Shown here: positions 27,801 through 34,794 of the stretch, one piece after another | Layout: every line of letters starts with the position of its first letter | How positions within the stretch are numbered: position 1 is the stretch's first letter | Source: a virus | Reading direction: 5' to 3' (one strand) | DNA: 64,000 bases | IMG/VR virus record: IMGVR_UViG_3300029787_005266 | Coordinates: 1 to 64,000 of that record | Position numbers and translations under genes: made by a program | The notes under the pieces: model-generated | What the model was told of the DNA's origin: nothing | Database searches by the model: none | What the model saw: the letters and a program-made list of their open reading frames with translations, nothing else

Positions 27801-30800
27801 AATCAATATTCAAAAATAGATTGAATGCACTGGAAACTGTGGTTAAATTTATCAACACAAGATTGATATTACAACCATACGCAACACTGGTTGACTTGAG
27901 TTTGATGACTGCATCGGATCCTATTCCTAACATACTATTAGGTGGCTACGATCAAATAGTTGACACTGACATAGACTTAGCCTATATCAATACAGAATCA
28001 TTTATAGCTGGTCGCAAAGTGTTAGTCACAACAGATTCTTTGGTACAAGGATGGGCAATTTACAATTATGATGGCGAACAATTTATCAGAGAGCGTAACC
28101 AACAGTTTGATACAAATAGATATTGGTCATATGCTGATTATTATGCTAATGGCTACTCATCTTTCACAGTGCCAGATATTATTGTAGCAGACGAAAAGGC
28201 AAAAAAACAACTGTCATCTGATATAGGACAAATTGTTAAAGTCAAGTCATCTTACAATGGGGCTTTTAGATTATATGTTACCACAGCAGATGGATATGAT
28301 ATTGTAGGAATTGGCAATGGCACAATTCAATTGGATGCTTCTTTGTATGATTACGCAAGTACATCTAGAGGATTTGGTGGCGAAGCATATGACTCTTTAA
28401 CATTCGATGAAGAAGCAGTTCAAGAACTAAGAAATATTCTACAGGCAATTAATTCGTTTGAAGAAAGTTCAGACTTTGATGCGTCAGAAGTATTCTTCAC
28501 TGCGATCAAAGTTGCACTGGCTCAAGATCCTGGAGCAGACTGGGTTGTTAAATCATCATTTGTCAAAAAAACAAACGAAATAGAATCAATATCTACCCAA
28601 TCTGAATTCCAATTAGATGTGTCAAACTCAGTTGATGCTTTCTTTGATGAAGTACTTCCATACAAGACACAAGTGCGTGATGATGTTAGCAAATATGGCA
28701 TCAAAGAAACAATGGAAGGCGACTTCACTGACTTTGACAATCCTACGTATTGGGACAGCGACCTAGGAAAATATGTTACTCCGACAGTTGTAGCAGGTGA
28801 CTCAACTTACTTCGATGTGTATGAAAATAATCCACACAAATTTTTCTCTGACAATTACAAATACAAAATTGTTGAAATTGCTGTAGACAAAGGCGGAGCA
28901 GGATACACAGTTGCTCCTAACATAACAATATCTGGAGGTGGAGGTTCGGGCACAGTTGCAAAAGCAAATATTCAAAACGGAGCTATTTCTAGTGTAAAAG
29001 TTATTACTCAAGGCACAGGTTATTCTACTAATCCAACAATTACCTTAACAGGCGGTGGCGGAGGTGTTACAGAAGAAGCAAAAATACGTGCGGTGCTTAC
29101 AAATAACAAAACAAGAAAACTTAATGAAACAATCAAGTTTGACAGAGTAGCAGGCAACCATGCACTTGCTGGTGGCCCAGCAAGTATAAAGACTTGGACA
29201 AAAGATACAGTATTTGCTCAAGGTGACAACATCAGATATGAAAACGAAATATATCGTGCAATATATTCATTCAAATCCGGAGCCAAATTTGATGATGATG
29301 TGTTACTAGACGACTCTACAAACAACAATGATTCGTCAACAGCAAATCGTTATCAAGCTTTAGCATTATGGACAGCGGCTGACAGAATTCATGCTTTCTA
29401 CGAACCAACAACTAATATGCCTGGTTTGATAGGAGATGGATCAACCACAATAAATGCATATGCACAACTGATGACTGGATTAGAATATCCAGGAACCAGA
29501 TTACGTGCGACTACATTCCAAGCTGGTGAAGGATACGATGAAGCAAACTTTGATGTATTAGCATATGACAAAGCTACTGATGATCCATATGCTGATGCTG
29601 ATACATTGACTGATTTGGATTTAGTTGTTGATTCAAAAACATTCACAACAAATTTAGGAATGCGTCCAGAAGATATCAATGTTGTAGGTGACGCATTTAT
29701 TTCTGAGTATTCCGCTCACGCACCAGAAGAAGTTTTACCAGGCGGTGTGTACGATACAATGGATATGAAAGTGTTTACAAGATCAACTGATGGAGCAAGT
29801 ATTATACAAAAGAGAAATTATTATGGTGATGGATCAACAGTGTCATTTGCAATTCCAGAACCAAAAGCTCTAGAAGGTATTAGAGTGTTTATAAATGATC
29901 ATTTCAAAGCACAAACTACTGATTACACTGTGGATTATAAAGCACAAACAATTACATTTACAACAGCTCCAGAAACAAATTCAATAATAAAAATTGTTGT
30001 AATTGGGGTATCAACTGATGACCTATTAGGCAAGTTTCAAGTTGAAGCAGATGGATCAACCACAGCATTTGATATCAATGTTGCATTCCATTTAATAAAA
30101 CAAACTTACGTGTTGGTGAATGGTGTCAAAACATCTCACACAATATCACAAACATCAAATGCAAGAACAACAACGGTAACATTTTCTTCTGCTCCTGCCG
30201 ATGATGCTATTATAGATGTGTACGCATTTGATTTGCCAGCATCTACAAAAGCATTTTCTGAAGTTGATCAAACAGAATACTCATTACCAACAGACTCTAC
30301 AGAAATTAAAATTCAACTAACAACACTTCCGGGAGCGTTTGGACCATTCCATCACAAAGTTTTTGTTGAAGGAGTCAGTGGAGACAATAATGGCACTGGT
30401 CGATACAAGTTGACACCACCACAGGTCAAATACTACACAGGTGATGACACAAGTACCGTTTACTTGTTGCCAGACGAACCTATTGGTAGTAATTTGGCAA
30501 CACCAAGCAACATTGAAGTTTACAAAAATGGAGTCAAATTATCTTTGGCCGAATACCAACTGCAATTTAATGCACAAAACAAAGGTGTAATAAACTTTAA
30601 CACAGCACCAACAACTACTGACAATCTTGCCATAGTGCTTCTGTTAGGCATGGATTATACAGTTGATCTAGATGGAACACTTACACTACATGGCGATTGG
30701 TCAGATGGCAGTACAATGCATAATGAAAAAATCATCGTGACCACATTTAACAATCATGATCAAATGACCATGCGTACAGAAGTATTCACAGGAGCAACAG

Positions 30801-31795
30801 GATCTTTAATTGATGTTGTAGCAGACTTTGGAGGACTTACAGGAGGAACTACTGCCTCTGATATTGATTATGGTGACCTAGGTGCGACAACCGCTGATTC
30901 AGAAGACTTTGGCTCTATTCTATCAAGCACACAAATTATAGATATACAAGAAAAAGTTTATGAATTGGCATCAGCACCGTTGAACACAGATTATCTGTTT
31001 GTAGGAAAAAACAAAGGGTATTTGACTGCAAACGTGGATTACAGATTAGAAGGTAAGAGACTGATACTTCCAAGAAGTGCGTTAGATCTGAGCGACACTA
31101 TTTCTGTGACATATATCACTGGTCCACAAAGAAAAGAACCTATGGGTTACAGGGTGTTCAAAGATATTCTAAACAGAACACATTACAGAAGATTGTCCAA
31201 AGCGGCTTCAACAAGACTTGTGCTAGATCTTGGTGTATCAGACACAACAATGACCGTGACGGATGGCACTGCTCTACCAGAACCAGACACTGAAAATAAT
31301 GCTCCTGGTGTGGTGTTTATCGGTACAGAGAGAATCAACTATTTTGAGAAAGATGGCAATGTAATTTCAAGACTAGTAAGAGGAACATTAGGTACAGGAG
31401 TGAAACATCATGCAGGAGGATCAGTGGTTGTAGATGGATCCAAACATCAATCTATCGCAGGTTATGAAGACACAACCACATCTGAAGTACACACAAGTGA
31501 CGGCTCAACAGTATTCTTCGGAACATCATTTACACCAGCAGATGCAAATGAATTGGTGGTTCAAGTTGGTGGTACAGCAACTAAAGAATTCACTATAGGT
31601 GGAGATTCAACTGCAGGAATAACATTTACCACTGCTCCTGCAAATGGATTAACAATTAGGATTTCAAGAAAAACGGGATCAGTTTGGTATACATCTGGTG
31701 CGTCAACGGCATCGAATGGATTAGGATTACAACAATCAACAACATCTCAAGCAACATTCTTACAGGCATCACCTGCTGATTTATCATTGCTATAA
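18869..31795 (+). CDS. Giant multidomain baseplate protein (gp7 position), 4308 residues
   Basis: This single uninterrupted frame of 12.9 kb encodes a protein of roughly 470 kDa. The N-terminus (LPEVFQTNKNKDFLTATLDQ) and the place after gp6 match the large wedge/structural protein of marine T4-like phages; T4 gp7 has 1032 residues. Domains seen: a cupredoxin-like domain at about 150-270 with H196, C248, H251 and M254; a seven-bladed FG-GAP propeller at about 2100-2660 (blade cores near 2108, 2163, 2301, 2367, 2424, 2550, 2637); a Gly-rich GYT..P.ITISGGGGSG pair near 3345-3400; several DGST…F modules of about 70 residues near 2470, 3650, 3725, 3855 and 4207; and a segment FIGTERINYFEKDGN near 4150. 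It probably forms the outer baseplate with binding appendages. The overall role is well supported; individual domains are eye calls. Confidence 0.8.
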   Translation: MGKSTRKSQTLLPEVFQTNKNKDFLTATLDQLIEPTKTQKLSSYIGHTTIPSYKATDGYVTELTDDRTNYQLEPATLYKSNGIDVDFAAPYIDVINDIEAQGGSKIKHDRLLANQTYSYAPPIDHDKFVNYREYFWIAQGLSPIRLQPGTPGATIEFDVENNASGAYVFSHKTANNPDIIVYKGNTYKFNVDALGHPFSIKSQYGTGTQDMLDEPMVENNGADSGTVTLNVPASDSSTQYPTIIFYQCQNHIGMKGRIIIRDLADEDFDPEENLIGTTGFTDYTGLAITNGLPVSIGTDVTETYKNKTYYIEGVGTSTTLTAESEIRTYGTWAQEIGAIFDEGGTEGFDTTGWDNSTGQLVAVDYWTINRSARDRNAWSRSNRWFHKDVIALCNGKNNYAIPISENQRAKRPIIEFEAGLNLYNHGYTHRLVDVVDTQVTDALSLVSGTIGFISDGTVLREDDLVVFTQDTKQKNKIFKVKFYELGDSTAGNPSRIHLQIVDDSTAIADGTSIVGTRGNNQGIAYHYSSEDYIWTKSQQKTSVQQKPLFDVFTDTQISLSNLDTFISTDFVGSTVFEINTDDSQGTPDTIYGTNVIYSRLGLLSDMQVNDTFNTDTITYVQGTAPVSENIKKYYLRKTNQYGEQELLTNYRITKADGKQRVVEQYVATADQNQFEVGSYQDPNSLTDLTLLVFVNGIKTTAYTTEAGVQGKLFVKLNTGSTQDDIVTIKSHSTVGIRTLSGYYEVAPAAQNNPLNESVGTLTIGDYGKHWYSALEEVDALTGNIVGANNSRDIKEIIQRGTKIVQHEGSMPLASLFLRDDTVNIVESWRKTGIDYEQFKSNILRKAETLVMTESASKNLDIILDEINANKNSSFAYYDSDMIAYGDDKTTLSYTVVDPAVTLYPITSAFDLTALSQKAIYIYVNGTQLVHGRDYEFVGLDDSANFIGFEIKSALATDDKITVDEHDTTNGSFVPTTPSKLGLAPVYEPTLENDDIYLNEDSSTGGLLTIKGHDGSRTIGFGDFRDDILLEFERRIYNNIKITHNPEAVEFSYGRFKTNPYTRTEVINAYARDFYYWTGTNGIDYVSNDIYQNGEPFTWNYSDYSKTINRTTDSDPLPGHWRGVYLEYFDTVSPHSTPWEMFGFGAKPGWWDDRYGPAPYTSGNNVLWNDVARGTIAFGDRAGTYNKYKRPDVYSVIPVSENGDLVAPPNAGLLTDDTINSLNLSRKWSYGDMGPAEWAWRSSSSWRFAEQIAKFLAHPVKYAGVFFDISRNNTNAIGQKIYNNEYRQSPSNYVLPSTAQTAGYINVIHDYVKSQGLSGTAIEVRLQNLSVQLVYKLAGYSNKQNLEVKLSSSSPLSTNQSVFTPKENYNLILHKSAPTSVSNYSGVIVEKSTNGYKVSGYSNFNRAFKIYAPITTRDANVIAVGQTTDSFSEWQPGGSYAKGWIVRNAGIFYRALNGVSSGDTFEESNWSEIGAVLPLKGGVSANKFTNYHTNITTVPYGTEYTSVQDLANFVYGYDQYLQSIGFVFDEYSTDLELTMDWDLSVKEILFWTTQNWSNGSVLSVSPASSQLTHVRPASIGDDLVQGDRFYTVLQQDGLPIIPKNLRVSRADGQLVIGTNPNEDGIYNADIRTVQKEHLLVLDNLTSFKDVIYDIELGARQERLKLVGFKTADWQGDLYSPGFIIDRAQISDWEQYKDYKIGDVVTYQGNTYVAKYSHTSTNNFDAVQFAVKTTPVPDIINNLDNKAESFRDFYSLDTENFDAEQQKYAQHLIGYQKRDYLVNLGFEEATQYKLYQGFIRDKGTNQIIDKISLPTQFGQNATFSLYEDWMIRIGEYGGHRTKNQYAWPVDGKNHTELQHVYQITDASKDDTGVVLNVANNKFNRRPYEIPAEKFAEYSYDSSNYPSNIFKMGTAGYPQVDQVDFTVWNTTDMTTLDVDTFKEGTTIWIANTPAGDWDVRRVNLTNNLILSYIQFDDKVQFTTTEQHGLNAGDFIAILNFGTQADGVYEISLPLDSTDTAYKFTITFEGTLDSSSLDGDLAKIQTIRTADIDNLQAITPIKGWQTGDYVYVDNAYETNGGSWKVWQRDALGVFTFEDALGINTDLADKKNDNEEFGGNLALSTDTRYLAVTAKGAERVLIYNRPKSSDDISMYTQIVPGIKNTAGDDADEFGTSVAITDDGGIILVGAPNTQDIVKMTAPNPSPDSTRSFARGQSIIGGDTGATGTVMRYEEGETQDTFFVKVTSGIDFDDSTLNANDSSSVSIIDKIITDGDRTAQGTVNVITQDTQKQFAISANLISPNLKSGERFGETVGISGDGEWIVVGAPGGPNDSTLADQGQVYVFKRGISDSTGLAQYDHWQTLAPNTLSQVGARFGETLQISNDGSVIAVGVKLYDDSTLADQGIVFVWKKSGATYIEVENLRQDTAQANTKFGTSIQLSGDGTDLLIGCPRETVTQPNQGTVYHYINQTSTHTGDGSTTAFVPTFTVEKYTRLYVSTGTNNWAFDDSSSPLSTTYHVDEATNTVTLSSTPALGDTVIISQYQKAQKIVSQPAEVEGQFGTTVALSGNNLAVYSANGNNTRITTFDKFMDDGSTELKETTFDAGGTSFSATVLDTGSVQLYSKYDTSYLHNETLSYAGATLNDSFGQALAISSQNVYVGAPGVEVVANDSSTRADAGQVYYYAKTSTSDYWTEKVTQNGLMNPNLVEKTFMYTRVNNQKIIDMPRIDPAKGLFFAEIEENIRYKTPFDPANYDSWNDEHVGEVWLDTKQLKFLWYEQGELEQRLLNWGKIHPASVVSVKEWVRSIYTPTNYNILSATVEGQQQDITGTAQTNFVTQNVFDDVKNTFVERYFYWVEKSSTVPAVDNRSISTAQIASTIEDPKSYTENFSAVVDSNAVLLSIQPSVLTNKNIAFHIESTTDTDPIQAHEEYVLLSEGDPNVSLPKDLVQKYHDSLVGVDVNGRTVPDLDFPEDMRFGTLNRPRQSIFKNRLNALETVVKFINTRLILQPYATLVDLSLMTASDPIPNILLGGYDQIVDTDIDLAYINTESFIAGRKVLVTTDSLVQGWAIYNYDGEQFIRERNQQFDTNRYWSYADYYANGYSSFTVPDIIVADEKAKKQLSSDIGQIVKVKSSYNGAFRLYVTTADGYDIVGIGNGTIQLDASLYDYASTSRGFGGEAYDSLTFDEEAVQELRNILQAINSFEESSDFDASEVFFTAIKVALAQDPGADWVVKSSFVKKTNEIESISTQSEFQLDVSNSVDAFFDEVLPYKTQVRDDVSKYGIKETMEGDFTDFDNPTYWDSDLGKYVTPTVVAGDSTYFDVYENNPHKFFSDNYKYKIVEIAVDKGGAGYTVAPNITISGGGGSGTVAKANIQNGAISSVKVITQGTGYSTNPTITLTGGGGGVTEEAKIRAVLTNNKTRKLNETIKFDRVAGNHALAGGPASIKTWTKDTVFAQGDNIRYENEIYRAIYSFKSGAKFDDDVLLDDSTNNNDSSTANRYQALALWTAADRIHAFYEPTTNMPGLIGDGSTTINAYAQLMTGLEYPGTRLRATTFQAGEGYDEANFDVLAYDKATDDPYADADTLTDLDLVVDSKTFTTNLGMRPEDINVVGDAFISEYSAHAPEEVLPGGVYDTMDMKVFTRSTDGASIIQKRNYYGDGSTVSFAIPEPKALEGIRVFINDHFKAQTTDYTVDYKAQTITFTTAPETNSIIKIVVIGVSTDDLLGKFQVEADGSTTAFDINVAFHLIKQTYVLVNGVKTSHTISQTSNARTTTVTFSSAPADDAIIDVYAFDLPASTKAFSEVDQTEYSLPTDSTEIKIQLTTLPGAFGPFHHKVFVEGVSGDNNGTGRYKLTPPQVKYYTGDDTSTVYLLPDEPIGSNLATPSNIEVYKNGVKLSLAEYQLQFNAQNKGVINFNTAPTTTDNLAIVLLLGMDYTVDLDGTLTLHGDWSDGSTMHNEKIIVTTFNNHDQMTMRTEVFTGATGSLIDVVADFGGLTGGTTASDIDYGDLGATTADSEDFGSILSSTQIIDIQEKVYELASAPLNTDYLFVGKNKGYLTANVDYRLEGKRLILPRSALDLSDTISVTYITGPQRKEPMGYRVFKDILNRTHYRRLSKAASTRLVLDLGVSDTTMTVTDGTALPEPDTENNAPGVVFIGTERINYFEKDGNVISRLVRGTLGTGVKHHAGGSVVVDGSKHQSIAGYEDTTTSEVHTSDGSTVFFGTSFTPADANELVVQVGGTATKEFTIGGDSTAGITFTTAPANGLTIRISRKTGSVWYTSGASTASNGLGLQQSTTSQATFLQASPADLSLL

Positions 31796-31813
31796 AAAAA
31801 TTAAAGAAAAAAA

Positions 31814-34048
31814 TTAAAGTCTGCCAACTACAACTTCAATAACACCTACATCAGCAGTGTCTTTTGATTCAAGTGCTTTACCGATTATACAGCCAACTTG
31901 ATATGATGCAGAATTAAGTTTTGTGCCTACACCTGCAATATTAGATGACACAATTAAATCTCCTTTTGCAACTACGCCCTTGACTTTGCAAGGCACACGC
32001 CCAGTAAGTGCCAAATCAACAACATGAGCACCTTCACATGCTTCATTCATGATAAAGCCTGGTGCTGTGGATACCACACCCGCCACTCTAGGATCATGTG
32101 ATACTTCAGTTGTTGTGACTTCGTTTTCGCCACCAAATATAATCACTGTGCCTGGCTCATACGGATTGTCAGCAACATATTTCTCAGCCAAGTCAGAATA
32201 TTGTGCGGCAGTTGCCGTTGTAGTCAATATGTTTGTAGCAGGATTGTATGATATTCCATTATCTGTAAACAGTGTATTGCCTGTGGCAGCTGAATCATCT
32301 GAATCAACAAATGTAATAAAGTGTGCCGCGTCTGTGCCGTCACCTGATCGTGTTTTTACTGTGGTTGCGGCTACTGCCGAGGCAGTTATTGCAACGTTTC
32401 CAGCACCAGTAAATCCAACAGCTCCTCCTGTGACATCACCTGTAATTGAAAAGTTTCTTGATGTTGCTAGTACTGTGGCTGTGTCTGCGTTTCCTGTAAG
32501 TGCACCTATAAATGTTGTCGCTGTACAGTTTCTAAATGATGAAGCGTCTTTGTTGCCATCAACAACAACTGCTTTGTTGGCAGCTACTGTACCGTTTGTG
32601 ATTCCGTCTAATTTTTCTAGATCAGTTTCATTCATTGAGGCTGTACCAATTACTAATGAACCTGATGTTGTTTGAATGTCTCCGTCAACATTCAATCCAT
32701 CATTGATGTTTACAAAAGTTGAATCGGATGAAAGTATTTCATTAACTGTTACAGTAGTGGCTGTCAAGTCTCCTTCGAAAGCTGCCACTATGGTTGCAGT
32801 TGATGAGTCTGTTACTGCTGTCGCTGTGCCTGCCGAGTTGGAAAGCACCGCTTTAAATTTATCATCGCCTTCGTTCCAATAAAATACCGCATTGTTGCCT
32901 GCTGATCCACGTTGTATTAATATTCCGCCGTCAATATCAGCACCACCTGAATTGTTTTTGTTTAATTCTAATAATGCATCTGCAACTTCTAGTGTGGTTG
33001 TGTTTACAGAATTTGTTGTACCTGATACAGTTAAGTTTCCGTCAAGTTGTAAATCTCCACCAACATCCATGTTGCCAGTCATACTTAAATTTCTTATAGT
33101 GCCGATGTCAATGTTAGCATCAGCAACCAGTGCCTTGTTGGCAGCCGCTGTTCCATTTGTGATACCATCTAGTTTTTCTAGATCAGTTTCATTCATGTCA
33201 GCTGAGCCAATTATGAATGATCCTGTAGCAGTAACATTCCTAAATCCTGATGCATCACTATTGGCATCAACTACCACTGCTTTACTTGCCGCCACGGTGC
33301 CATTAGTGATACCATCCAGTTTTTCTAGATCAGTTTCATTCATGTCTGCAGAGCCAATTATAAATGAACCAGTAGCTGTTACGTTTCTAAAGCCACTTGC
33401 GTCTTTGTCTGAATCAACTACCACTGCTTTGGATGCCGCCACTGTGCCTGCTGTGACACCATCGATGGTTTCCAGTTCTGCTTCATTTATAGCCGCTGAC
33501 CCAATAGTAAATCCTGCCGCAGTAACAGTGCCTGATGTGGTTTGAATATTTCCGTTGACATTAAGTCCATCATTTATGTTTACGAAAGCAGAATCAGTTG
33601 AAGATATTTCATTTACATTAAGAGTATCATTTATCTGTACACCTGTTGAATCTGTTGATTGTATTTGGTTTACATTTAGTGGATTATTAATTGTGACAAC
33701 ACTCGAATCTTGAGCAGAAATTTCGTCTACACTAATACTTCTGTTCAAAGTAAATGTCATGGTGTTTCCAGCCGCTGATGTAGTAATATCATTACCTATA
33801 AAAGTGATATCACTCGCACCAGGAACCAAACTTACTGTGTTGGAACTTGAATCTGAAATATCTATTGTTGCCGCTGTGATGGACGACGCAATATCTGTAA
33901 ATTTTGCAATTCTAACGCCACCTGCCGCAGAACCATCATGTACTTTTAATGTGTTTAAATCCGTGTCTACAGTGACTTCACCCACAGCACCTGTGAAAGA
34001 ACTGTGTTGAGATGTTGTGCCTCGTCTAAACTGTACCTGAGTTGTCAT
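31814..34048 (-). CDS. Tail fibre protein, inverted relative to neighbours
   Basis: The protein has 744 residues from the ATG at 34048; a second ATG at 34054 adds two residues. It opens MTTQVQFRRGTTSQHSSF…GEVTVDTDLNTLKVHDG, a common fibre-attachment module. The middle holds four copies of a repeat of about 45 residues with core MNETDLEKLDGITNGT, and shorter INDTLNVN/SSDST repeats. The C-terminal domain (AQYSDLAEKYVADNPYEPG, then ALTGRVPCKVKG and IEVVVGRL) is paralogous to the end of the fibre gene at 40429. It is the only minus-strand gene between 8852 and 59777. The late-type box GGTAAATA just upstream favours the ATG at 34048. Role: receptor-binding or side fibre, inferred. Confidence 0.85.
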   Translation of the reverse strand: MTTQVQFRRGTTSQHSSFTGAVGEVTVDTDLNTLKVHDGSAAGGVRIAKFTDIASSITAATIDISDSSSNTVSLVPGASDITFIGNDITTSAAGNTMTFTLNRSISVDEISAQDSSVVTINNPLNVNQIQSTDSTGVQINDTLNVNEISSTDSAFVNINDGLNVNGNIQTTSGTVTAAGFTIGSAAINEAELETIDGVTAGTVAASKAVVVDSDKDASGFRNVTATGSFIIGSADMNETDLEKLDGITNGTVAASKAVVVDANSDASGFRNVTATGSFIIGSADMNETDLEKLDGITNGTAAANKALVADANIDIGTIRNLSMTGNMDVGGDLQLDGNLTVSGTTNSVNTTTLEVADALLELNKNNSGGADIDGGILIQRGSAGNNAVFYWNEGDDKFKAVLSNSAGTATAVTDSSTATIVAAFEGDLTATTVTVNEILSSDSTFVNINDGLNVDGDIQTTSGSLVIGTASMNETDLEKLDGITNGTVAANKAVVVDGNKDASSFRNCTATTFIGALTGNADTATVLATSRNFSITGDVTGGAVGFTGAGNVAITASAVAATTVKTRSGDGTDAAHFITFVDSDDSAATGNTLFTDNGISYNPATNILTTTATAAQYSDLAEKYVADNPYEPGTVIIFGGENEVTTTEVSHDPRVAGVVSTAPGFIMNEACEGAHVVDLALTGRVPCKVKGVVAKGDLIVSSNIAGVGTKLNSASYQVGCIIGKALESKDTADVGVIEVVVGRL
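33110..33430 (-). repeat. Tandem repeats in the inverted tail-fibre gene
   Basis: Adjacent copies of a unit of about 45-50 codons encoding IGSADMNETDLEKLDGITNG and the following VAASKAVVVD…ASGFRNVTATGSF. Two neighbours are nearly identical at DNA level; a more diverged copy flanks them and another lies at about 32560-32660. Confidence 0.75.
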
Positions 34049-34054
34049 ATACAT

Positions 34055-34062
34055 TTATTTAC
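34055..34062 (-). promoter_or_regulatory. Late-type box for the inverted fibre gene (one mismatch)
   Basis: GGTAAATA on the minus strand, one mismatch from NATAAATA. It ends six bases before the ATG at 34048, the same geometry as the plus-strand late boxes. Confidence 0.4.
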
Positions 34063-34064
34063 CA

Positions 34065-34092
34065 ATATCGCAAACCTTGGTTTGCTGGATAT
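34065..34092. other. Hairpin between divergent fibre-region promoters
   Basis: Inverted repeat: ATATC-GCAAACC, a TT loop, GGTTTGC, a two-base bulge TG, GATAT; 12 paired bases in all. It lies exactly between the divergent late boxes at 34055-34062 and 34099-34106. It has no T-run, so it is not a standard terminator. Confidence 0.7.
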
Positions 34093-34098
34093 CGTCGC

Positions 34099-34106
34099 CA
34101 TAAATA
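34099..34106 (+). promoter_or_regulatory. Late promoter box (CATAAATA)
   Basis: CATAAATA ends nine bases before the ATG at 34116; the predicted leader is about four bases. No Shine-Dalgarno sequence. Confidence 0.55.
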
Positions 34107-34115
34107 ATAAAATAC

Positions 34116-34775
34116 ATGACAGAGAAATTACAAACAGAATCACAAACACAGGAAGAATCAGTGAAATCAACCGACGAAACACAAGGTGTAAACATAGAAG
34201 GTCATATCAAAATTTTTGACCCAGATTCAGGTGATGTGTATGTAGACAAAAAGAATGCAATCCACTATGAAAACTTCTCTGTTGCCCTAGCAAAAAGCAT
34301 AGCAAATAGAACCACAGGATTTATAGAAGAAATGCATTTTGGTAATGGTGGTACAACTGTAGATTCTACCGGTGTAATTACATATTTGACGCCAAACTCT
34401 TCAGGAGACAATGCCAATTTATACAACAAAACATATTACAAAAGTGTTAACGATACTTCATCATTAAACACAGACACAGCAAGAAATAAAATCACCACAG
34501 CACATGTGAACGGCACAACTTACACAGACGTTATTGTGACAGCACTTTTAGATTTTGGTGAGCCTGCAGGGCAGAGTGCATTTGACAACACAACCAACGT
34601 GAATGATACCTATGTGTTCGACGAAATAGGATTATTTTCATGGGAAGGAACAGCAGGCACGGGAAATTTGTTGACTCATGTTATATTCCACCCTGTACAA
34701 AAATCTTTAAACAGATTGATACAGATAGATTATACAATCAGAATACAGAGTTTGACTAATTTCGTAGACGTGTAA
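34116..34775 (+). CDS. Putative virion/tail structural protein
   Basis: The 219-residue protein has a polar N-terminal tail (first 30 residues rich in Thr, Gln, Glu), then GHIKIFDPDSGDVYVDKKNA, AIHYENFSVALAKSIAN and MHFGNGGT. This combination appears in marine T4-like phage structural proteins near the fibre genes. The end (NRLIQIDYTIRIQSLTNFV) is beta-rich. Its own late box and the place at the head of the fibre block argue for a late structural role, possibly a baseplate-fibre connector. No catalytic motif is seen. The T4 counterpart, if any, is unclear. Confidence 0.6.
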   Translation: MTEKLQTESQTQEESVKSTDETQGVNIEGHIKIFDPDSGDVYVDKKNAIHYENFSVALAKSIANRTTGFIEEMHFGNGGTTVDSTGVITYLTPNSSGDNANLYNKTYYKSVNDTSSLNTDTARNKITTAHVNGTTYTDVIVTALLDFGEPAGQSAFDNTTNVNDTYVFDEIGLFSWEGTAGTGNLLTHVIFHPVQKSLNRLIQIDYTIRIQSLTNFVDV

Positions 34776-34780
34776 TTTTA

Positions 34781-34788
34781 ATTAAATA
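34781..34788 (+). promoter_or_regulatory. Late-type box (one mismatch) before fibre gene 34795
   Basis: ATTAAATA, one mismatch from NATAAATA, ending six bases before the ATG; the same spacing and the same mismatch position as the box at 37274. Confidence 0.4.
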
Positions 34789-34794
34789 CACACG

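Noticed and set aside
32049-34010. Chain of long plus-strand frames opposite the tail-fibre gene
   Set aside because: They mirror the repetitive minus-strand fibre, have low-complexity Ser/Val/Pro composition and no start signals. The minus frame is continuous and has recognisable domains.
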